Shown: in pieces, positions 22,677 to 30,704 of the stretch
How positions within the stretch are numbered: the stretch's first letter is position 1
Layout of the letters: every line of letters starts with the position of its first letter
NCBI GenBank assembly: GCA_017646625.1
Contig: JAGCMF010000022.1
Location: 1-42,634, forward strand
Direction of reading: 5' to 3'
Source: Alistipes sp.
GTDB taxonomy: Bacteria; Bacteroidota; Bacteroidia; Bacteroidales; Rikenellaceae
DNA: 42,634 nt
Made by a program: the position numbers and the translations under genes
Notes under the pieces: model-generated
Told to the model about the DNA's origin: nothing
What the model saw: only the letters and a program-made list of their open reading frames with translations
Database searches by the model: none

Positions 22677-25289
22677 ATGAAAAAACTTTTTGGTTTATTG
22701 GCATTGGTACTCGCTGTGGTATCATGTCAGAACGACTTCGATGGCGCCAATGTTGGTGGCGACGAGGTTGCAGTGACACTGAATGTTGCTGTTCCAGATG
22801 ATGCTACTCGTGCTGCTGGTGAAGACAGCGCATTGAGTGGTCTACAGAACATCGACCTTGAGAATGGTTATGACATTCGCTACATCCTTGAGGTGTACGA
22901 TGCAAAAGACAATCTTGCAAAGCCACGTATCGTTAATCGTGAGGATGTTAGCGCAAGCACATCATTCGATCTTCGTCTTGTTCCTGGCCGTGACTACAGA
23001 TTCGTAGTATGGGCAGACTTTATCCCACAGGATCAGGTTGGTGATGGTGACTTCCACTACAACACAACTAACATTCAGGCAATCTCACTTATTGAGGGCC
23101 GTCAGAATGCGAATGATGAGAGCCGTGATGCTTACACATGTGTTCGTTTAGTTGAGAAGTTCCAAAGTGGCGCACCTGTCGAGATCGAGTTGAAGCGCCC
23201 ATTCGCGAAGCTTCGCGTCGTTACTACAGATATGAATCATCTTTATAGCGATCTTATGTCTGTAAAAGTTACTTATACAACACCTCTCTACACTACATTC
23301 AATGCACTTACAGGTGAGAAGGATGGTCTTCAGTCTGTTGCAAGCACTACAAAGGTTGTGAATTTGACAGCTGACTTCAAATATACTAACGAGGTAGATT
23401 ACAAGACAAATGGTAAGATGACCTTGTTTGCGGACTACTTCTTTGGTGCAAAGGATGATGCTATTCACTTCACATTGGATGCTACGGATGCAACAGGTAT
23501 GGATATCCCAGAAGTTTACTTCAACACAAACATCCCTGTTCAGCGCAACTACCTCACAACCGTTATGGGTCCTGTCCTCACTGACGCAGCAAATGTAACA
23601 GTTCGTATCGAGGATACTTTCGCTGGTACACATAATGTAGATGTTGTGGAGGCAAGTAACGCATCAGATCTTCAGGAGGCTATCGACGGTGCTGCAGCGG
23701 GTAAGGAGACACATATCGTTCTTGGCGGTAATATCAACCTTAACGACCTTTTGAGCGCAGGCATCCTCTCAACACGCGCCGCAGAGCCTGCTTATGGCTT
23801 GGTTATCCCAGCGGGCAAGGAGGTAACCCTCAACCTTAATGGTAAAACTCTCTTCCAAGAGAAGGCTTGCTCTGATCACTACTCTATGATCCTCAACAAT
23901 GGTAATCTTACAATCACTGGTGAGGGTACAGTCGAGTTCGAGAATACAAGTGAGGGCGGTAGCTCAGATTGGGGTACATACACTATCGAGAACCGTGGTG
24001 AGGCTGTGCTTACTATCGACAACGCAACTATCCGTCATAATGGCTGTGTTAATGGCGAGACAAATCACGATACAAACATCGCTATCCAGAACTATGAGGG
24101 TAAGGTTGTGATCAACGACGGTACTATCGCGTCTCCAGAGTTCCGTTCATTGCGTGACTTCACCGCAGGTGGTGAGATTATCATCAATGGCGGTACATTC
24201 TTGGGTCAGGTATGGATGCAGGGCTTAGGCAACGGCTCATCAAGCCTTACCATAAATGGTGGTAGCTTCTCACCCGATGCAGGTGGTTATGATGGATCAT
24301 CAGTATATATCACTAATAGCGCAAATGTTGTTAATGTAGCTATCACTGGTGGTATATTCAACACCAAGGTTGGTTGCTTCGATCCAAACAAGGAGGGTGC
24401 AAATGGTTGCATCACAGGCGGTACATTCACTACAGCAGCTAAGGAGGCTACTTCTGAGGAGCTTCTTGCTAATGGTTATGCATTTGTTGAGGGCGAGAAT
24501 GGCACATATACAGTTGAGAACGTTGGTCACTATACTGACGCAAACGGTAATTACCATATCACAGGCGTGAATGGTTGGTTGTGGATGGCTGATCAGAATG
24601 ATACATTCTTCCGCAATAAGACAGTTTACCTTGATAACGATATCGACTTTGCTGGAGTTGATATGCGCGTAACCAAAATGTTTACTCCTGAGTACTCCGC
24701 AACATTTGATGGTCAGAACCATACCATTAACAATGTAAGGATGGCTTCGGCATACGACCAGAACAACCAGGCGTTGTTCGACGGTTTGATGACGGTTAAG
24801 AACTTGACAGTTGAGAATAGTCATGTCTATGGTATGTCTCAAGTAGGTATTATCGGTGCAAATATCTTTGGTAGTATTGAGAACTGCCATGTAAAGAACT
24901 GTCGATCTTATGGCTATGTTCATCACGTCGGTGGAATCGTAGGTTTGCACAGCTGGGGCGAGATTAAGAATTGTTCTATAGAGAATACTAGCATCGAATG
25001 CTACTACTATGGTGCTGTTGGTGCTATTGCTGGTGCAATGAATGAGGTATCGCGTAATATTACTGGTTGTTCAGTTAAGGGTTGTCGATTGATCAAGGAG
25101 GGGCCAGAGGGTGTATATCCTGATTGGGACCCTTGCTTCGGCATTGCGGTAGGATATGCATATGCGCCGGGTACTTATGTGTTTAATGTAGAAGTTGAGA
25201 ATAACACTATAAAGGGTGTAGCTTCAGAGCAAATGTACGGCGAGGTTGCTACTGGTTCGACTATTACAGTCAATGGCGTTCAGTTGTAA
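22677..25289 (+). CDS. Large surface lipoprotein: fimbrillin-like (DUF6562-type) plus beta-helix
   Basis: 870 residues from the ATG at 22677; the frame is open upstream but only this start gives a signal peptide with lipobox (AVVSC). The N-terminal 320 residues resemble Bacteroidota fimbrillin/DUF6562 beta-sandwich proteins (VAVTLNVAVPDDATRA, YRFVVWADF, LKRPFAKLRVVT, LFADYFFG). From about 335 a right-handed beta-helix-like repeat region follows, with recurring ITGEGTVEF, IINGGTFLG, LTINGGSFS and ITGGIFNT turns. The end has GLUG-like steps (HVGGIVGLHSWG, GAVGAIAGAM). No catalytic residues stand out, so adhesion or glycan binding at the cell surface is the plausible role. It holds the only GAGCG word I found in the window (23753-23757). 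Confidence 0.8.
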   Translation: MKKLFGLLALVLAVVSCQNDFDGANVGGDEVAVTLNVAVPDDATRAAGEDSALSGLQNIDLENGYDIRYILEVYDAKDNLAKPRIVNREDVSASTSFDLRLVPGRDYRFVVWADFIPQDQVGDGDFHYNTTNIQAISLIEGRQNANDESRDAYTCVRLVEKFQSGAPVEIELKRPFAKLRVVTTDMNHLYSDLMSVKVTYTTPLYTTFNALTGEKDGLQSVASTTKVVNLTADFKYTNEVDYKTNGKMTLFADYFFGAKDDAIHFTLDATDATGMDIPEVYFNTNIPVQRNYLTTVMGPVLTDAANVTVRIEDTFAGTHNVDVVEASNASDLQEAIDGAAAGKETHIVLGGNINLNDLLSAGILSTRAAEPAYGLVIPAGKEVTLNLNGKTLFQEKACSDHYSMILNNGNLTITGEGTVEFENTSEGGSSDWGTYTIENRGEAVLTIDNATIRHNGCVNGETNHDTNIAIQNYEGKVVINDGTIASPEFRSLRDFTAGGEIIINGGTFLGQVWMQGLGNGSSSLTINGGSFSPDAGGYDGSSVYITNSANVVNVAITGGIFNTKVGCFDPNKEGANGCITGGTFTTAAKEATSEELLANGYAFVEGENGTYTVENVGHYTDANGNYHITGVNGWLWMADQNDTFFRNKTVYLDNDIDFAGVDMRVTKMFTPEYSATFDGQNHTINNVRMASAYDQNNQALFDGLMTVKNLTVENSHVYGMSQVGIIGANIFGSIENCHVKNCRSYGYVHHVGGIVGLHSWGEIKNCSIENTSIECYYYGAVGAIAGAMNEVSRNITGCSVKGCRLIKEGPEGVYPDWDPCFGIAVGYAYAPGTYVFNVEVENNTIKGVASEQMYGEVATGSTITVNGVQL

Positions 25290-25328
25290 TACAGTGCATT
25301 TAATTTGTGATTGAGACTATTTAGTTCT

Positions 25329-25362
25329 TGCGCCCGGCCGAAAGGTCGGGCGCATTTTTTTT
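25329..25362 (+). terminator. Rho-independent terminator
   Basis: TGCGCCCGGCC (25329-25339), GAAA tetraloop, GGTCGGGCGCA (25344-25354), then an uninterrupted run of eight T. A textbook terminator 39 bases after the lipoprotein stop. Confidence 0.93.
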
Positions 25363-25367
25363 GTTAT

Positions 25368-25438
25368 TGCGCTTTGGAGGGCGCTGCGCTTTGGAGGAGA
25401 TTGCCACGGCTTGTATCAAGCCTCGCAATGACGAGGCA
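25368..25438. repeat. Interspersed palindromic element of the CGTCATTGCGAG type
   Basis: On the minus strand 25396-25433 reads CGTCATTGCGAGG, then a GGCTTG-ATA-CAAGCC hairpin, then GGCAATCTCC. This is the general form of a small intergenic palindrome I know from many bacterial genomes. ATTGC (25400-25404) and GCAAT (25425-25429) form the outer stem. Next to it a 13-mer, TGCGCTTTGGAGG, occurs twice (25368-25380 and 25385-25397). Confidence 0.65.
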
Positions 25439-25454
25439 CAAAAAGTTTCTTAAA

Positions 25455-25632
25455 AACCCTTCTGACCTTTTATGACCCTTGTGCCCTTTCTGCCTTTGTG
25501 CCCCTTGCAACCCATTCTTTCTCGGGCACCAAAGGGCATAAAACGTCATAAAACGTCATAAAAGGTAATGCGTCGTCTCTTTGTCTCTCTAACCCTTCTG
25601 CCCTTTTATGACCCTTTCTGCCCTTTTCTCTC
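25455..25632. repeat. Low-complexity CCCTTTTATGAC/CATAAAACGT word region
   Basis: Variants of CCCTTCTGACC, CCCTTTTATGACC and GGGCATAAAACGTCATAAAA follow one another. Bases 25528-25553 are the exact inverse of 2499-2524. No credible gene: the frames open here consist of repeat words on both strands. Confidence 0.65.
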
Positions 25633-25640
25633 AACAAAGC

Positions 25641-25678
25641 AGATGGGTGACTAAACGAATTTGTTTGGTCACCCATCT
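25641..25678 (-). terminator. Terminator after lptD
   Basis: AGATGGGTGACTAAAC (25641-25656) pairs with GTTTGGTCACCCATCT (25663-25678) over 16 positions with a single T/G wobble and a 6-base loop. It lies 27 bases past the lptD stop. On the minus strand it is followed by GCTTTGTTG rather than a clean T-run. Confidence 0.65.
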
Positions 25679-25704
25679 ATATACATATATTATATATACT
25701 ACGG

Positions 25705-28356
25705 TTAGTACATATAGTCGTACTGCGAGTAGCTCTTATCGTACTTAAGGTCGGCCAGAGATGCTGCCTTAACACCGATATTGAATGCCCAGCTCTTATG
25801 GTTACCAAATGGTATCCATGTGAACGACATCTGCCAGCAGTGTAGGTCGCGCGTGATAGATACCGAGGTCATAGACATCTTACGCGCCATGAAGTCGTAG
25901 CCCGACGTCGCCGTAATCATAGTCTTGGGCGTGAGCTTAACGCTGGCATTGAAGTTGATGGTCTGCTGGATATTCTTCTTATATCCCGTAGTACCGTTGT
26001 TCACATATTGGGCATTATAGCTGATGCTATAGTTGAAGCCGAAGTTCCACGGTATCGAGAAGTCATAATACTGGCCCGCCATCCATTGTCGTCGCATAGC
26101 GGGGTTGAGCTGCCCATATGGGTCGGACCATGAGTTGAAGTACTCGGCGGGCAGCGAGGTGATGTCGTTGCCGGCAACACGTGACTTATCCTCGCGCGAC
26201 TTGAAGGTGTAACCGAAGCTCCAGCTTGCCGATTGTATACGGCCTGGAAGACCGCGGCGCCACATAAGCTTATTGTAGCGCACACCCTCGGGTGACACCT
26301 CGTAGGGGTCGAGGGTGAACGATAGGTTGAGGGCTATGTTCTGGTATACCGTAGTACGCAGCTGTATCGGCAGGTTAGATAGGCGCATAGAGTCGGCAAG
26401 GAAGTTGTACGAGCCAGTGATAGATATCTGGTCGATAATCTTAATCTTCTTCACCGTATCCTTTGTGCGCACCTTTGCCTCAAGGGACTGCGAGAGACCG
26501 AAGGTGAGGGCTAGCTGCTGACCGCTGCTTGGCACACCATAGGCGTTGTCAGTAAATGGTGAGTATACCTTATATTTACCCGTTGTATCGACCTGCACGG
26601 TCTCGTAGAAGCCATACATCTGGCGGCTGAAGTCGGGAGCAAAGCTAAAGCCTACGTTAGGCGTTAGTGTGTGGCGCACGGCCTGGAGCTTACGTTCCTT
26701 CTTCTTGGCGACATATGTACCATAGACGGTGGTGTTGGCCGATACTGAAGCGTTATAGTTGTATAGTCGCCAGAAGCCATACTCCGGATCGAGAGTCTCG
26801 ACCTGGTGTGTCTCGTTGTTCCACTCCTGGCTAACCTTCTTGAAGTACCAGCGTTCGGTGTAGTTGAACGATGGGCTGATGTTGATGTAGTTGAAGAGTG
26901 ATAGCGATGTAGAGATAGGTATGGTGTGCTGAATACCATTCTTCATGTTGTCGAGTGTCTCGCGTGTGAAGATCTCATCCTCGGTGGCATTTACCGTGTT
27001 TGTCATCTTCATCGAGTAGCTCATCTTAATCTTCTCGTACCAGCGTGTCTTGCCTATTGCCTCGCGGCGCTTGAAGGGGTTGAAGCTCGCCACGTTGAAG
27101 GTGATGGTGGGGAGTGTTATCGCCAACGTCTTATTCTTCGAGTTCTGTGACACCGCCATGTTAAGAGCCAAAGAGAATGGTGTTCCCTCCCAGTTCTTCG
27201 AGTATGATATAGATGAGTTGGTCTGTGTGGCGAGGATGTCGTCTACGGAGGTTGCCGAGTAGCGGCTATAGCCACTTGAGGTGAGGTTCACCGAGGCAGA
27301 GAACGTAGAGCCAGGGTTTGCCTTGGCATCCTGTGAGTGCGTCCACTGAATCTTGTAGTTGTTCTGCTGCACAAAGTCGGGCTCGCCCTTCTCACCAGCG
27401 CGTATCGCCGAGTACTGAAGGTTGAAGTTACCGCGGAACTTATATCGCTTAACGTACTGCGACACGGCAGATACCTCCCACGAGCCGAGGGTGTAGAAAC
27501 CACCACGTATGGCAAGGTCCATATGCTCGCCGAGGGTGAAGTAGTAACCGAGGTCGCGGATGAAGAAACCCTTGGCATCCTCACCATATGTAGGCATGAG
27601 GATACCCGACTTGGGGCCGAGGTGTATGGGGAAGAATGCCTCGGGGATACCGGGGAAGTAGATGGGCACATCCTCCATAACGAGGTATGCATATCCCGTA
27701 ACAATCTTCTTGCCTGGTATCACCTTTGCCTGTGTCATGGCGAGGTAGAAGTGTGGGTGGTCTGTGCAGTCACATGTGGTGTACATACCATGACCGATGT
27801 GGATGCTCTCGTCGGGGTGCATCTTCACGCTGCTACCTATGAGCCATCCGTCACCCTCCTGTGTTGCGATACCCTTGATTTTTGCCTTACGTGAGTCGAG
27901 GTTATAGGTTATCGTATCCATGGTGTAGGGTGAGCCGCCGTCGCTGAACTCGGGGTGTGTTGTCGTAGGTCTGCCGTCGATGGTGTCCGATGGGTAGCCG
28001 TGGGCAAAGATATCCCTTGTCTGCATGTCGACACGCATGAAGTCGGCCTTGAGGTTCATGCCCTGGTATGTGACATCGCCACTCTTGTAGCTATATATCA
28101 TCTTATTTCGGGCATCGAAGACCACAGAGTCGGCAGCCTTACCCTCGACTATGTCGTCAAACATGGGTGCCGAGGCGCGTCTGCGTGTCTGGCTCTCACC
28201 CGTGGTATCGCGTAGTGTCTGGTCTGTTGTTGCGCTATCGCTGGTCTGGAATAGACCAAAGCTTCCCGCCCCGGCACTCGTAAGACCGAATGTCAGGCAC
28301 AGAAATACCGCAACAAGTAGTGTCGACAGTAGATATTTTAAGAATAAATGTCTCAA
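25705..28356 (-). CDS. lptD: LPS-assembly outer-membrane protein LptD
   Basis: 883 residues starting at a TTG codon (28354-28356). An in-frame stop lies 6 bases upstream and no ATG occurs before residue 64, so TTG is needed to include the signal peptide (residues 1-30). The N-terminal OstA/LptA-like jellyroll covers about 70-240 (SVVFDARNKMIYSYKSGDV, ADFMRVDMQTRDIFAHG). The rest is a large beta barrel of alternating strands ending in aromatic residues. With LptE it inserts lipopolysaccharide into the outer leaflet of the outer membrane. The CDC near residue 195 and absence of the proteobacterial cysteine pattern are typical differences in Bacteroidota. It is monocistronic, with a terminator at its 3' end. 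Confidence 0.9.
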   Translation of the reverse strand: MRHLFLKYLLSTLLVAVFLCLTFGLTSAGAGSFGLFQTSDSATTDQTLRDTTGESQTRRRASAPMFDDIVEGKAADSVVFDARNKMIYSYKSGDVTYQGMNLKADFMRVDMQTRDIFAHGYPSDTIDGRPTTTHPEFSDGGSPYTMDTITYNLDSRKAKIKGIATQEGDGWLIGSSVKMHPDESIHIGHGMYTTCDCTDHPHFYLAMTQAKVIPGKKIVTGYAYLVMEDVPIYFPGIPEAFFPIHLGPKSGILMPTYGEDAKGFFIRDLGYYFTLGEHMDLAIRGGFYTLGSWEVSAVSQYVKRYKFRGNFNLQYSAIRAGEKGEPDFVQQNNYKIQWTHSQDAKANPGSTFSASVNLTSSGYSRYSATSVDDILATQTNSSISYSKNWEGTPFSLALNMAVSQNSKNKTLAITLPTITFNVASFNPFKRREAIGKTRWYEKIKMSYSMKMTNTVNATEDEIFTRETLDNMKNGIQHTIPISTSLSLFNYINISPSFNYTERWYFKKVSQEWNNETHQVETLDPEYGFWRLYNYNASVSANTTVYGTYVAKKKERKLQAVRHTLTPNVGFSFAPDFSRQMYGFYETVQVDTTGKYKVYSPFTDNAYGVPSSGQQLALTFGLSQSLEAKVRTKDTVKKIKIIDQISITGSYNFLADSMRLSNLPIQLRTTVYQNIALNLSFTLDPYEVSPEGVRYNKLMWRRGLPGRIQSASWSFGYTFKSREDKSRVAGNDITSLPAEYFNSWSDPYGQLNPAMRRQWMAGQYYDFSIPWNFGFNYSISYNAQYVNNGTTGYKKNIQQTINFNASVKLTPKTMITATSGYDFMARKMSMTSVSITRDLHCWQMSFTWIPFGNHKSWAFNIGVKAASLADLKYDKSYSQYDYMY

Positions 28357-28373
28357 AATTCAATAATTTTTCG

Positions 28374-28397
28374 TAACTTTGCCGACAAGTCGGCAAA
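28374..28397. promoter_or_regulatory. -7 box fused to a 20-bp hairpin in the lptD/amidase intergenic
   Basis: TAACTTTG (28374-28381) reads toward the amidase gene. TTTGCCGAC-AA-GTCGGCAAA (28378-28397) is an inverted repeat with 9-bp arms that starts inside the box. The dyad could be an operator, or a hairpin at the 5' end of the amidase transcript. It also lies inside the lptD leader. Confidence 0.45.
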
Positions 28398-28469
28398 ACG
28401 CCCTAAATGGGGTGCCGTGTTGCCACCATGCCTATGCTTTGCTATGGCGATGATAGCGGTTACAACCCA

Positions 28470-28477
28470 CAAAGATA
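28470..28477 (-). promoter_or_regulatory. -7 element TATCTTTG for lptD
   Basis: On the minus strand TATCTTTG matches TAnnTTTG. It lies 113 bases before the TTG start of lptD, so the lptD leader would contain the 28378-28397 dyad. Confidence 0.45.
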
Positions 28478-28508
28478 GTAATAATTTTGCATAAAATTAA
28501 CTTATTTT

Positions 28509-29609
28509 ATGAGAAATCTCATAATATCACTCTTGGTGTTGCTGTTGCTGCCCATGGTAGCTAACGCCTCCGGTGCGCAAAATGTTGCGTCGTCGGCACC
28601 TCGAAGAGTGGTAGTCATAGACCCAGGACATGGCGGTCCTCGCCCTGGAAAGGTGCACCGTGACATCGTGGAGAAGGATTATGTCCTCGATGTGTCGAAG
28701 GCCGTGCGCGAGAAGCTCGGTCGTAAGATGCCCGACCTGAAGGTCTACATGACACGTAGCTGCGACTCGGCATACCATGAGAAGCAGTCTACGGATAATC
28801 GTCGCAGGGCGGAGTTCGCAAATAGCGTGGGTGCCGACCTATATGTCTCTATACATGCCAATGCGCACCCCAAGAGCTCGGTGTCGGGTTGCGAGGTGTG
28901 GGTGCTAACCCTCAACGAGAAGCTCATGCAGCAGAACTCAAATAGCGCAACATCGTATGCCGATGAGGGTGACTTTATTGATGTTAGCGACATAGACCGT
29001 AGCTCGCAGGGCTTCATGGTGGCTTTGGCACGTCAGCTCGAGAATGAGCCCTTCAGCCGCTTCTTTGCCGAGGAGTGCTGTGAGAATATGTCGAAGTATG
29101 GTCTGCGTAACCTCGGTGTTAAGGCCGGTACGGTATATACGGTGTTGTACTTCTTCGAGGGTCCAGGCGCTATAGTGGAACTTGGATACCTGACCAACGA
29201 TAACGACTATAACTACTTAAAGTCGAAGAAGTCGAAGGATGAGATGGCGGAGGCCATAAGTGACGCTATTGTGGCCTACTTCACGCGCCTCGACGGCTCG
29301 TCTGCAGATGCCCAGACGGAGGATGGTGCTGCCGATGCTGCGGTGGAGGCGACACCCGCCGAGGAGCTCACGGAGGGATATGCCATACAGCTAATATCGA
29401 GCCTCTCGGAGGTAGACATCTACGACTATCAGTTTAAGGGCTACAAGGGTCGTGTGCGCTTGCTCATGGGCACAGGTCGTTACAAGTACAAGTACTGCTA
29501 TGGTAGCTATGCTACGGCCGAGGAGGCGCGTGTAGACCTTGCCGAGGCACGTAAGACGTTCAAGGATGCCTATGTTGTGAGGTTTAAAGATGGCGCCATA
29601 GTGCAGTAG
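28509..29609 (+). CDS. N-acetylmuramoyl-L-alanine amidase with C-terminal SPOR-like domain
   Basis: 366 residues with a signal peptide (residues 1-20, ANAS). The Amidase_3 domain spans about 33-250. Zinc ligands and catalytic residues are visible: IDPGHGG, the glutamate in IVEKDYVLD, YVSIHANAH and IVELGYLTN. It cuts the bond between muramic acid and the peptide stem, needed in cell separation and wall turnover. After an acidic, Ala-rich linker (270-295) comes a domain of about 75 residues (YAIQLISSLSEV, YKYCYGSYATAEEA) that resembles SPOR peptidoglycan-binding domains. It starts the plus-strand run reaching 42465. Confidence 0.9.
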   Translation: MRNLIISLLVLLLLPMVANASGAQNVASSAPRRVVVIDPGHGGPRPGKVHRDIVEKDYVLDVSKAVREKLGRKMPDLKVYMTRSCDSAYHEKQSTDNRRRAEFANSVGADLYVSIHANAHPKSSVSGCEVWVLTLNEKLMQQNSNSATSYADEGDFIDVSDIDRSSQGFMVALARQLENEPFSRFFAEECCENMSKYGLRNLGVKAGTVYTVLYFFEGPGAIVELGYLTNDNDYNYLKSKKSKDEMAEAISDAIVAYFTRLDGSSADAQTEDGAADAAVEATPAEELTEGYAIQLISSLSEVDIYDYQFKGYKGRVRLLMGTGRYKYKYCYGSYATAEEARVDLAEARKTFKDAYVVRFKDGAIVQ

Positions 29610-29648
29610 TGATAAGTGATATAAGAAATATAAAAGATAAATACGATT

Positions 29649-30638
29649 ATGAAAATCAGAAGAGAGTTTAAAATTGGTATTTTTGCAGTTATTGTGATTG
29701 CAGTGTCATGGTGGGGCATCAAGTGGCTTGGTGGCCAAAATGTGTTGCTTACAAGCAACATCTACTATGTCTACTATGACGATGTGTCGGGCCTCCAGGA
29801 GTCGTCACGTGTTAAGCTTCGTGGCGTAGAGGTGGGTAACGTGCGTAGCATAGAACTCGAGAGAGATAGAGTGCTCGTCGAGATCGCCGTTGAGAGCAAG
29901 TATGCAGATATGATTCCTGCTAACTCGCTTGCCGAGATTGGCTCTGCGGGTTTGATGGGTGGTGTCGAGATTAATATCCTTCAGGGCGATGCTACGGAGG
30001 TCATTGAGGCTGGTGCCTTCTTTGAGGGTACTATTAAGCCTGACATGATTGGCTCGTTGGCAGATAAGGGTACAGAGCTTATGGATGGTCTTAACGAGAC
30101 CGTTTCGGGCGTTAATGCTCTTCTTGCCGATAACAGCGCAAGCATCACAGCTCTTGTGTCTAACCTCGAGTCTATGTCGGCATCTGTAGATACTCTTCTT
30201 GCTGCTGTGTCGGGCGATGTTGACGGCATCATGGGTGATGTTAAGGACTTCACTGATGCCTTGGCCGAGAATACAGGTCGCATTGAGTCTATCATCGAGA
30301 ACCTCGATACGTTCACTGGCGATGTTGCTGCTGCCGACCTCGTATCGCAGCTCAACACTACGGTTACAACCCTCAACGATGTGCTTGGCACTCTCGAGGC
30401 TGGAGAGGGCTCTATAGGTCAGTTGCTCAACGATCCAGCACTCTACACATCACTCAATGAGGCAAGCGATAACCTCGGTGCGTTGCTCGAGGATTTGAAG
30501 CTCAACCCTATGCGCTACGTTCACTTCTCGTTGTTCGGCATGTCGGAGGAGAAGGCTGCGGAGAAGGCAGCGAAGAGGGCTGCGCGCGAGGAGAGACGTG
30601 CTGCGAAGGCTGCGGCGCGTGCTGCGGATGTTGAGTAG
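29649..30638 (+). CDS. MCE/MlaD-family lipid-transport protein
   Basis: 329 residues: one N-terminal membrane anchor (FKIGIFAVIVIAVSWWGIKWL), then a single MCE domain (about 35-115, with VSGLQESSRVKLRGVEVGNV and GLMGGVEINI). A long region of predicted coiled coil with heptad spacing follows (about 135-280). The basic, Ala-rich tail (AAKRAAREERRAAKAAARAA) is unusual and may be disordered. MlaD-type proteins form periplasmic hexamers that carry phospholipid between the membranes, with an MlaE/MlaF transporter. Those partners are not in the window. The gene follows the amidase by 39 bases. Confidence 0.87.
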   Translation: MKIRREFKIGIFAVIVIAVSWWGIKWLGGQNVLLTSNIYYVYYDDVSGLQESSRVKLRGVEVGNVRSIELERDRVLVEIAVESKYADMIPANSLAEIGSAGLMGGVEINILQGDATEVIEAGAFFEGTIKPDMIGSLADKGTELMDGLNETVSGVNALLADNSASITALVSNLESMSASVDTLLAAVSGDVDGIMGDVKDFTDALAENTGRIESIIENLDTFTGDVAAADLVSQLNTTVTTLNDVLGTLEAGEGSIGQLLNDPALYTSLNEASDNLGALLEDLKLNPMRYVHFSLFGMSEEKAAEKAAKRAAREERRAAKAAARAADVE

Positions 30639-30704
30639 TAAGTTATATGTGGCGTGGGAGGGTGCAGTGTGCTCTCTCGTGCCACACTCTTTATAAGTTT
30701 AAGT

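Noticed and set aside
25364-25676. Two overlapping minus-strand open frames of 61 and 68 residues
   Set aside because: Both consist of translated repeat words (KGRKGHKR-like) and lie in the interspersed-repeat region.
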